From contig SMMW01000172.1 in NCBI GenBank assembly GCA_004794655.1, positions 124,001 to 188,000 on the forward strand: a DNA stretch of 64,000 nucleotides, read 5' to 3'. The notes under the pieces were generated by a model that did not search any database, was not told where the DNA came from, and saw only the letters and a program-made list of their open reading frames with translations. A program made the translations under genes and the position numbers. Every line of letters starts with the position of its first letter. Positions within the stretch are counted from its first letter, which is position 1. Shown here piece by piece: positions 12,501 to 24,500 of the stretch. This DNA comes from Marisa cornuarietis (taxonomy: Eukaryota > Mollusca > Gastropoda > Architaenioglossa > Ampullariidae).

Positions 12501-15500
12501 AGCATGGCAAGAGGAATAATGAATAGATGTCATTTTTTTCCTGGCATTACTTCTTCTTTGTTGCATTTATTACATTAGGGGTATGAGGCTTCAATCTGAC
12601 TATATTTTTTTCAGGAATAGACCTTGGCAAAGCCTATGACATTCCTTCCAATCTGAAATCTGAGCCATTCTATGCTGCTGTTGTACTGAAGGTAAATTTG
12701 ATTAAAAGAAAATGTCACATTATCACATTTTCATAGGTTTGTGATGTAAATCTGTCATTACATCTGACATAGGAATGTCATAACATTTTGTTCTCCTGCC
12801 ACCAGCATCTGTTTCTTACTCTTTCTGACATGAACATGAGCACGAATTATTTGCATGGATTTATTAAATTTGCATAATTAAATCCCTAAACATACTCACT
12901 TCTTTTGGTTGTATACAGAATGCCGAAATGCAGTTTAATTTTGGAGAAAGTCCTTTCAAGTTTCCTCCAAAAGTAAGTAAATTTCAATGCATTTTAATGC
13001 TTTTTTTGTGGATGGAATTATCTTGTTAGTAAATTTTGAGGATAACTAAAGGGGACAGAGAGCATAAAACAAACCCCAAGAAAACACAACAATAAAATCA
13101 AAAAGTGTTTATGTCGAATGCTTGTTTTGATGATAATTATAGTCTATTAGGTAGATCATACAGCACCTTGTGTACAACTTCTTTCTGACCTTTTTGGACA
13201 CTTGATTTTATTTTATTTTGTTGGATGTTTGTGGGTACATAACATCCTATCTACAATGGCAACTTACTGCTTTTTCCTGCTTGAAAGGAGCAAGTTGTGG
13301 TTATCCTCCTTTTTGCTGATTGCTGCACTGCCTTGAGGCAGCAGGTGTGACTTCTCATAGTCACGTGCAATTATCCAGTCTACCACACACCCCACTTCAA
13401 AAATAAGCCAAAAATTAAAGTAACCTTTCAAAAGCTCAGTGAAATGTGTAGACATATGACTGTATTTTGTTTCTCAATCCCTTTTGGTGCTTGAGAACAG
13501 TCTAGTACAGATTGTCACATGATGTAGGAATTGGAGAACTGTTTATACTGTGTATGGATGGATCTCAATATAAATCAAGAATTGGAGAGCTGTATACATT
13601 GATTTCCAATATTTTGTTTCATGCTTAGAAGACTTGTTTTTAGAACATGATAGAGCGCCAAGCCATGACTGACCTGTGCTTCATTGTCCCACTTTCTTGT
13701 TGCAACAGAATGGCTTTGTTGGTCTGACTAGTGCATCAGGCAAGAATGTCATTGAGTCCAAGCTAGTAGGTAAGTGGATTTAATGCAGATGAATGTTTGA
13801 AGAATTTTCCTGATTGCTTAAATATGCAGTCTCTGTTTACCTGGCCTATGCATAATGTGGAATGGTTTATAAATAATTATGCTAATCTGTTGTAAATGAA
13901 TTGTGAGGATTGGAGAAATAGCAATAAAAGCATGGAGGAAAAAAAAAACTAGAAATATTTTATTTTAGAACTAAAAAAAGCACTAAATTTCTCTCTGGTC
14001 TATTCTAATTCACATGGATTGCAGCAAAATAACTTGAAACTTGGTTTTTAAATTCAAAAAGGAATGCACTTCTGAATATCTAACTACAAGAAATATATGA
14101 AATTTTATATAGAGCTATAGACACAAGTTTTAAAAATAAATATTAATGGAGGAAAGTGGTATAGAAGAGATCTCTGTCAAGATGACCCCTCAAGCAGAAA
14201 TTGCTCTAGACATTTCTGCATTTGGTATTGTTCTTGTAAAAATGAAAATTTTCCACAGAAATTGTATTATCACAAGGTGAGAAAGCTTAAGGTATGAATT
14301 TGATGGCCATTCAGATGACATTCCTGTGGTATAGAAACCACTTTGCTATTCCAGAGCGAATAAAGTACTCAGTTTCGATGATAAAATTATAATTTTTCAA
14401 AGAGAAAGACTTTACCACGGTTATCTAAAGGTTTGTAAAGAAGAATGACCGAGGTGATTCAGTTAAAATTTAAAAACTTTTCATGATATTAATGAGTTTT
14501 ATCTATATTTATGATGGAGGGAACTTCAGGGGAGTGATATTTTATAACAGGAATATTTTAACCATCACATGATGTACATGATGGATTACAAAACCAGAAT
14601 TTCTGTTACACCAAAAGTGTCCATTGGTTGCATTCTAATGAAAACTTCTACGCATTTTTATAATGAAAAGAAAGATAGGAATATATATGCTACAGCTCAA
14701 GTTGTTATTTTCAGTAGGTCAGACATTTAATTCTTTTACAAAGTTCTACATGTTCTCTATTCTTGGTGATATAAATTGCTGCAGTATAGTATTAGGTTTA
14801 AATTAAAACATGAGTACCATCAACTGTTATAAATTATTAAAATAGTTGCTGCTTTAGCAAATCTGAAACTTTGTCTTGAAATGAAAAAAGAAAAACATTA
14901 GTATCAAGGTTTAGTGTTATAGAGTCTTACCCATTACATCCAGTTCACAACAGCAAACAGGACAGCGATCAGTAACAAGTTAGAGAACAAGAAGAAAAAT
15001 TGTCCCTCTATGTTTATGAAAGAAACAGTTGAGGATAATAATAATAATAGTGAAGATTTCTACAGCGCATATTCACACTCATTGAGAGCATGCTCTTAGC
15101 GCTTAAAACGAGGAAGAGACGTGGACTAAGTAGATACAGAACAAAGGGGACGAAAGAAAACGACAGTACTGACGAAACAGAAAACAAAAGGCATCAAGTA
15201 ACAGGAACAGAGAAATATAGTGATTCTGCCGAGAAAGATGGGTAAAGTAGCAAGAGGGAAGGGGTGGGGGGGGGGTAAGAAGGACTAGCATAGTGGATGT
15301 GGATTGCTTGTTGCGCTCTTGGAGATTTGGGAGGTAATGGAAACAGGACAATGGTCTATAATGAGCTAGACATAGTACAAGAAGAAAACTCCTTCTAATG
15401 GAAACAATTAAGATGTGGATTGCTTGTTGCACTGTTGGAGATTTGGAAGGTAATGGAAACTCACTGGAGTAAATGTTTTACTTGCATGAAGTATAATGCA

Positions 15501-18500
15501 CTAACTTCAGCCTATTGATTTAGCTGCAAGGAGCAGTGTGGTAGGCTCTTCATCTTACTGAACCGATTTTCCAATGACATTAAATCATGCAAATTGTAAG
15601 AGAAATGATTTGTGTTATAGGTTGCATCAGATAAATAGAGTAAACCTTACTGCTTAGGACTCCCCTGGGAGGAAGAGGGGAGGAAGTGATGGAGATTGAT
15701 ATTCTAACCTGAATGTTTTAACTGTTGAGCTGACCTTGTGGGTCATGAATGGTAATGCATATATTTTCGTTTCTTTTTATAGTAAATGATAAATAACTAA
15801 CATCATTGTTTTGGGTTTATTTTTTTGGAGGGGGGATGACTGGACAAAGTAAAAGATTTGGGGACATTTTCCCACAAATTAAAACACTGATCAATTATCT
15901 ATAAGTTAGGTTACAATCTTTTATTCTTTTGTGCCTATTAATTGTGTGTGTGTAAAACTATTCCACTTTATCATAGGTTTCTATTTAAAGTTCACTGTGC
16001 AGAAGAGATATCTATGCCCAGATTATTTTAGGACATTTGCAGCTTGAATGTACTTGCATGAATGACTTCAATCAATGGAGTGCTTAATTTCTTAAGTCCC
16101 GTTTGTAGAGTTTGATTAGATTGATGTTTATTTATAACAGTTATTTGGGTACTTGATGGGCGTTCACTTACCAAAGGACTTGTTAGATAAGAATGTTTGG
16201 AATTAAGGCTTGTGTAAAAACAATCTCTTACCTGCCTTTGAAGTGACTGAATAGTGACTTAATCATTTTAAAAAGCTGTTCATTACGTTTCTGTGTGAAT
16301 GTTTTTTGTGAGATCCTTACAAGGTCATGTGCATGTATATGCACACATAACTCCCAGGAGAAAAAAAAACAAAGTTTATCATTTTGTGGATGAACTTGAC
16401 GTTTATGTTTTGTGAAGACAAACTTAAGCACCTTGAAAAACTTACTGACTTTGTGTATTGATAGATGTTCCAGAGAATGTAAAGTGATTAGACTATAATT
16501 ACATGCATTGCAACATTCAGAAACTTTTTTTTCAGCACTGTGATTTTGTTTGAAAGACATGGCCATATTACCAAAAATTATTAATTAATTCAGTTTAAAA
16601 TAAAAACTAATGATTGCACTTAAAGAGTGGTTCAAAATAGTTCATTCTCAAGAATAAACTATAGATCCGCGTACCTGTTTGATTTTGAGGCCTGAGAAGC
16701 AGAGGTTGGAAGTAAGCCACTGTAATTGTTTTTAAATGTACACAAAACATAGCAAATGATGTCTAAATGCTTTTTAACATGTTTTTCAAACTACAAGATG
16801 TTAAGGAAGAACTTGAGGATCAGTATTTTAATCAGTGTCACAGAAATGTTCAAAAAAGCATCTACTTGTTTATTGATTGTTGGCTGTATATTCAAAGAAA
16901 TAGCCTTAAAGTGTAGAGCTTTCAGAGATTTGCAACCAGCATGCCCTGTGGGGCAAGCTGCTATCTGCTTGTGAGAAGCCTTTAGTGTACTATTGATCCT
17001 TTGTGGCTTTGTTGGGTTGGGTTTCTGTTCCAAGCTTCCAGAGGGCGTACTTCAGAACTGATCAGTCTTGTTAGGGGAGTACCATTTCGTTTTTACAGTC
17101 TTCCTCATGATTGTTGCCAGCTTGTGAGAAAACTCTAATGAAATTTTTTAGTATTTTAGGATAGCATTTCATCTGTGTCTCCACAAGGTAGTCCAGTGAC
17201 CTTTGGGACTTCAGGGAGTGAGATGTGAGAGGCCTTTTCTTGGTGACAGTTTGTTTGTGAGGGCTGTGGCCATTTTCTTTCACATTGCTTTTCCTTGCCC
17301 AGCCCCATTTTAAGAGCTCAGATACAAATTTGACAACTTGGTAATCTCCAGAAGTATGCTGCACTACATGGGTATTGAATGGCATGTATATATGCTGTGC
17401 AACATGGGTATTGAACGGCATGTGTACAAGCTGTACCATATGGGCATTACATGACAGGTGTACATGCTGCGCCATAGATTACATGACACGTGTACATGCT
17501 GCAGCCCATGGCTATTGAATAGCATGTACCCGCTGTGCCATGTGGGATGTGTATATACTTCTTTCCTTGGACAATAGAGTTTTTAAGCTCTTAGGTATTT
17601 GCTTAATCACCCTTTTTTTGGCTACCAGTTAAAGGAAGACTATATCGAGACGTTAAACTCTTAACTCTCTGCTGTGAATTCTTTACGGGTTTTTTCGCTC
17701 TCTACTGTTTCTGATCCCTTTTCTGTCCACACTCCTGCTTGAAACCTCTGCTCCTTTTCTAACTTGTGCATTCTATCCACTCTTCCTACAAAGACATATA
17801 TGGACAACATGTGTTCTTCTGTGCTTCTAGACAGTGGAATTCTCTTCCATATCACATTTACTATACTGATTCAAAGGCAGTATGCAAATGCTTACTGAAA
17901 ACATATTTGTTTAAAAAATAATTAAAAGTATATAATCTTGATTTTGTGGACTCTCTTTTTTTTTACTGTTATACATGAACACAATTCCGTTCTGCATAAA
18001 ATTTTTTTTCCACTTGATTCTTCTACACTTAATGTCTTACCTGTGGCTCAGTTTTGTGTCATAGGATGTTATTGTTAGTCAGTGCTTTTAATGTCATTTC
18101 ATTATTATTGTTGGTCAGTGCAAAGAGTGCAATATGCTGTGGTTGTGACGCTGCACAATATAAGTGCTCAATTATTATTAACATTTATAATTTCTGAAGT
18201 TCATAGAATTAACATAAAGAAAAATATACAGTTGCCAGACATTAAGTATCAGGAAAAAGGAAGTGTCAGAATATCAAACTTGGCAACCTTGTTACATGCT
18301 ATGAAATGTCAAATTTAAATGTAGGCTTCAGAATTCTCAACAGTTGCTTTCTTTAAAAAGAGAGAAAAAAATCTTCCACTAAAATTTTATTTCAAAACAA
18401 AGCATATTCATGTTTATTTATATCAAATTAAAGGAAATTTAAGAATTTAACAAGCTTGCATTGATTATTTAATCATTTCAGGATTTTACACCTGACTAGC

Positions 18501-21500
18501 GTTGCATCTTTTAATGTTTTACATTTTGTGCTGTCTTATTGTTAAGAGTTTGCTGTTTACTTAGCTTGCTATGTTTGTAATAGAAGCATTGATTAAAATA
18601 TTTTGTTCAATTCAATCAATGTTGTAGCCAGTTTTTAATAGTAATATCCACAGGTTCATATGAATGCTTTGTTTGCTGGCAGTACTGAATTTCTAATCAG
18701 TTATATGAGTAAATGATTAGTGGTAAATAGTCAACTGTTTCCAGGAAGGAGTAGTTGCAGATATTAACAGGATCTTGAAAAGTCCTAAGTATTTAGCAAT
18801 AAATGTCATAAGAAAACGACGAGGACATGACCACAAAGCCAATACTGTGGATTTCAGTTCCAGGTTAGGAAATATTTGTAAAAGCAATAACAATGGCATT
18901 ATCTATAATGACAATGTGCTAAACAATGCTTTGAGAAGCCCAACAGCTGTCTAAATATTGCATGACCTAAATTACTTTTTCTGCTTACCAGTCACTAAAT
19001 TTGAATAGTATTTTCCACCTTAAACACAGCCATGGAACCTTATGAGTTTTTGTTATTTGATGTGACACCACAAGGAATAAAATTAATAAGGATGCTTTAT
19101 GTCACTACATTTCTTGTCGGCATATCGTCATTTGGAGTATACTACTCTTATTCACGCATGCATAGCTTTTAATTTTTTTACTTCAAATTTTTTTTACTTC
19201 AAATTTAAGTCACTTTTGATCATTGCACTCTTGCCCGGCCTTAGATTTAAGTCCATTTCTGCAATGTGTCGTTAATTCTAATTCCATAAATTTGCTTTTT
19301 ATAACCTTAGATTTGGAAATGAATTATTGGAGCAATATGATTAATTTGATGGTGAAATTTTCTTTCTGAATGCATGTACACCAGTGCTGGAGAGTAGGAG
19401 GGAAAGAAGAATAGCATATTCCACTCTTGTCTCTTGCACATGTGTGTCATTAACAGTATAACCATTAGCATCCTAACATTTCTTCAGTAGATACAGATTT
19501 TTATTTCTACAGGGCAGAAACTTTGAAAGAGCCTAATACAGCAATTTACTAATCTTGTCAGATTCACTTTATCATTCCTGTTTTCCTGGCTTATAACAGA
19601 GTGTTTTTTGTGAGGGATGAATAAAAATGATATATTTGATCTCTGTGCTTTGAATTTGATGGTGTCACTTTGAAAGACTTTTCCGTTAAGCAGCAAAACC
19701 CTTAAAAGAAGCTATAGTGTCCAATTTCTCATAGAATCAATTTCTAAGCTTTGTGATAAGAATGAAGAATCAGAAACCTTTTAAGAAAAGAAATGAAAAT
19801 AATCCTGCCCTCAAGCATTCCATTAGTGGAAGAAATTTCTAGTTTGGCAATCTCACCATACAGTATGCGATAGTAATCAGCCATGAAACATTTGCTTAGT
19901 GGATGAATTTCTAGCTTGGCCTTTTGAGCATGTGATGCCATTCATGAGCATGATGCAATCAGGAGTAATATGTTTAACCAAGATGTTTGGTTTTGGCAAA
20001 AGAATGTTGATGTTTATTTTCTGTGAAACACGATGGTCGGGCTGTACAATGACACAAACAAGTCTTTGATTTCCCTTTTGTTCTTTAGTACAAAGTGAAT
20101 TAGGACAAAGGAAAATGATGACAAAAAATGAGTTACACAACTAAATAAACAAGAGTGAAGCTAAACAAACCAGACAACTTGCAGAACAACAATAACAAAA
20201 AAGACCGATCCAAAAACAAAAGACAGTGCCAAAATAGCACAAAGAACATTTCCAAACAAGCTCAAACAACCTGTACAAGCCATTACAGAGCATAGCATTT
20301 GACTGGCAGCACAACACTCAAGCAGTGTCCACAGTACAAAGTACAGTAAAAAAAAATGTATAAAATATGGTACAGTAATCTTACCTTGGTGAGAGATGAG
20401 TGCGGCTAACGGAGAGCAGCTGAGGAGAGAGGGAGTAAGGGATACTGGCACGGAATGAAACATAGACACAGCACTTTCTTACACTTTAAACAAAACTACA
20501 ATTGCACGTTCACTTTCGGATAGGATCCTGAAGCTCAGCTGTTCTTAACTCGTAACAACGTTCGTAACTCGAGCAGAAATTTTGCTCAAGTCACTGCTCG
20601 TAACTCAAAATGCTCCGATATGGAGTAGCTCGTAACTCGAGGTACCACTGTACTTGCATGTTGTGTATAACATGTATTCTGTGGTTATGTTCTTGGGTTT
20701 TGTTTTGTTTTTTTTTGTTTATTCTGCTGAAATGGTCAAATCACATCTGCTATTACAGAAATTAACAAAACAGCATGAAAATCTGTTAAATGTTTGAGTA
20801 TTTTGAAAAGGTCTGCTGTTTGGTTTACAAATCTGGTGATTATCTTATAAAAAATATAGTGAAAATTTAAAAACTAAAAGTAAAGTAACGTAAAAGATTC
20901 TGTGAAGAAGGTCGTAATACTAATTACTACTTTTGGGTTTAAATAAAAAAAAAGAAGAAAATTAACCAAGGAAGATCCATTTTCAAGCAGTTTTATTATT
21001 CTTTAAGAGGTACCAAAAAGTAGCTCAAATTACTGTTGACAGGAGTGCACTTGTTCATGCTTCCTTGCAGAAAGATGTGACACTTTCTCTTAGTTTTTTT
21101 CCCCCCTTTTGAAAGATGGTGTTGCAGGTTAAAAGAGAAGAATACAGTGAAAGGCTCCATGGCTGTATTTAAGAGTGCCTGTCACTCTTTTGGGTGCTAA
21201 AGCTCCTCACTTGTCAGGCTAATGATTGTTACAAGTGATTGATTCAGTCAGTTCAACATGTCTAAGTACATTTGTGGCCCCAATGATACTCCCTGAACCT
21301 GAACTAAGGATGTGGAGAGACCTGTAGATGCTTAGAATTAAGTAACAGTGTGAACATTCTAGTGAAAGGGACCAGTGCAAAAGAGAGAGAAAAAGTACAA
21401 AAGTATGAAACTGGAATTATTTCCTTCCACTTCATCATCAGCCTTCACTTGCTGAAAGGTGAAAGTTTTGGTTGCAGGAGACTAATGGATTTAAGGTTTT

Positions 21501-24500
21501 TGTATAGGCTGAGCCGCTGAGGGAATGAGATAGTGACGTCTTCTGTATAGCTCGCAGACATGGAGATTGCATTGTTTGATGAATCAGACTTTTCCCCCTT
21601 GTGTTTGAATTTCTGCCTTGTTGGGCAGTGCATTTTGCCATGAGGGCCAGGCATAAGATCTCTGGAAGGGTGGTGCTTGATCTTTATGTGTGACTGGTTA
21701 TTTCCTCAGATTGTCTAGGCATGAAAATGGCAGAGAAAAAGAGGTAAGGCAGATAAAGAGGGAGGAAAGGAGGGGGTGGGGAAATAAGGTTGGGGAAAAA
21801 GAGGGAGAAAGAGTGAGCAGAGTTTGCCCAAGAGAGTTATAAGGGCCCCAGATTACAGGCATAGGACCGCTACCTTCAGATGTGCCAAAATGAAGGAATT
21901 GGGTAATGATGTAGCTACTAGACACATGAAAAATGACATAAGTAGGTGTGAAGCAATACACGGCACTGGTCATTGTTGTCTATTATTACAACAGATTTGA
22001 TTCCAGGAAAAATATCAGTTATCCAACACAATATTTATCATACAGCCTGTGTGTTGTAGTAAAGGTAAACTGTCCTATAGTTTAAAAACCACAGAGACAG
22101 TGATCTGGGATTCTTTATCTCTGGGGCATGGGATGAGAGGTAGATCTCAATTCTTTCTTTGCACTGCCTTTTAATAATAATAATAATAATAAATCGCTAA
22201 TAAAAGAGGCACCAGGTGACCAGCAGAGTGCACTCTCCACCATCATCATCCCTTGGGAATGGTGAGGAAATAAAGATATTTCATTCATGCCATATGTAAA
22301 TGGCATTTTTTAAATTCATTTACTTTAAAGGAAAGCTAGCATGGAAAGAATAATTTTGGTAGTACGGTAATCATGTCCAACATTACAAGTGTTTGCATGT
22401 CATAAGAAATATTTTCTTTGTGTCTCCACAGCTGAAGGAGCAGCAAATGCCAAACCTGCACCAAATGCACCCCAAGCAATCATTATTGAGGTATTTATTA
22501 ATAATAGGTCCTTGTCAGTTACACTTTACAGGTAAGAAATAATCTAAGTAAACACAGAAACACTGTAATTACAACGATTCATACATAATTTATTGTTTTT
22601 AAACTGAAGATATATGTGCCATGTAGTTTGCAGTATGTATGCCTGTAGTTCTTTATAATGAAGATGGTCAGACGGTTGGTTGATGGGTGTTGGACTCTGA
22701 GTAGATCATGTAGATTTAAAATTGTTAATCTGGCTGATGAACATATTTTTGAAGACTGCTACTTGAATACAGCTCAGAAAGAAAGATCTGGCCAAGGGGA
22801 ACTAAAATCGCCTTTCAGCTTGTTTATAGTGCATTCATTTACGACCTGAATAAACTTTTGTCAGAAGCAGAAGGCAGTAGTAGGAAGAGGTAAATGACAA
22901 GACTGTCTTAGAAAAGTAGAAACAACACGGTAGCTAGGGTATAGAAACTAACATTATGAAAATAACAAAATACTTCACTTCCAGTGTTGCAACAATCAGA
23001 CCTGTCTCAGAAACAAGACGTCATTTGTCTGAGAGACCTCTATTTTTAGAAAAAAACCCTAGCTAAGTTACTACTTTAAGAATTATTTAGCCTGAAGAAA
23101 ACAAAGTGAAGAGGCTAGAAGACTGATTAACAAATGCACACGTCTGGCTTCAAGGACCACATCCTGACATTGCTTTATAAATGAGAGTAGAAAATTTATC
23201 AAATGAAACCCCATAGAAATAAGCGTTACTGATAACTGTTTAATTACCAGACCTGTAATTTTTCATTGCCCACTTAAGGGCATGTCTATTTGCGAAGCGA
23301 CATAAAATATATCATGAAAGTTGCCATGTTAAGAGGTAGCACAACAACATGTGTTCAGTTTTAAGGTGTTCTGTCGTACAGCCGTCCAGAGAACTGGCGG
23401 AACAGACGTGTGTGCAGCTGCAAAAATTTAAAAAACACCTGACAAACCCTACAGTCAGAGACTTGCTCATTATTGGAGGCGTGGCAGCACGGGAACAAGT
23501 AGATGCTCTAGAAAAAGGGGTGAGTACAGGGACAACTGTTCACAAGTATAGTCATTTTTTTTGCCTTCGAAGTGAAGGAAACAAAATTATGTAAATTAAA
23601 TATTTTATTTTCTAACCTTGAAGTCTCCAATTACTATAGTGATCAAAGTACGTGGACACAGAATACTTCGTAAGATTTAGCGGAGGGAAAAAAAGCACCA
23701 ATGAAAATGTTGTAGAACTAAAAACAAATTAGCATGATCAGACAATTGGTGGGAAACGATGGACAAAGTAGCGAAGTTCTGCCTCTGTCCTTTACTAAGC
23801 ATGCGCACAATAACCAAAATAAACCTCGACCGAGCTTTTTCTCTGCTCATTCTGCCCACACGAAAACCTACAGCCAAACCCTAACCTACTTATTCTCACC
23901 TCTTATATGCACACTTGTCGAAATAAAACATACACACGTGCGCACATGCACACGGACACATCAGGCGCAAGAACACACGCTGTCCTGGACGACGACAACC
24001 CAAAAAAATAAAAACCGAACACTTGTACACAAAAGAGAACCCCCCCCCCTATCCTTAAGAACTCGAAACTGCGACGTTCATATTCTTCACTTTACACACT
24101 GTACACAGCTTCGGTGAAGGCAGTGAGCAGGTAATCTATCTGAAGTATTGCACTTTGACTGCAGACCTTACAAAAGACATAAAACGGTCTTCGCATGCGT
24201 GGCAGAATTTCGTAGGAAAAATATAGCCTCCAGGCATCCCCTGACGACAAACAAATGTTGGAACCCCTTTGCGCAGTCTGACGTGCACTTTTTTTTTTTC
24301 ATTGCAGGTGGACATTGTGGTGGGCACGCCCGGTCGTCTAGAAGACCTTATCTCCACGGGCAAGCTGGCGCTACATCAAGTGCGGTTCTTTGTGCTGGAC
24401 GAATGTGTAAGCAGGAGCACTTGTCAATGACATTAGCATGGCTGAACTGTTGTGTTCAGCTGATATCGCGGGCTGCCGCACTCTTAAGAGCCTGAGCATA

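Larger units (their letters stand above)
13770..22431. other. 8.7 kb intron between DDX1 exons K and L
   Basis: The intron holds an inverted LINE A 3' fragment (15033-15296), a local 49-bp duplication (15296-15460), a 36-bp minisatellite (17356-17556), a LINE 3' relic (17650-18195) and a possible DNA-transposon relic (20160-20655), all listed separately. The stretches 13770-15032, 15461-17355, 18196-20159 and 20656-22431 are AT-rich with no recognised content beyond short simple repeats, such as AAT units near 22174-22191. Confidence 0.7.

Noticed and set aside
15103..15432. Minus-strand open frame of 109 codons
   Set aside because: It is simply the 3' UTR of the inverted LINE A fragment read through; a 3' UTR is not coding.
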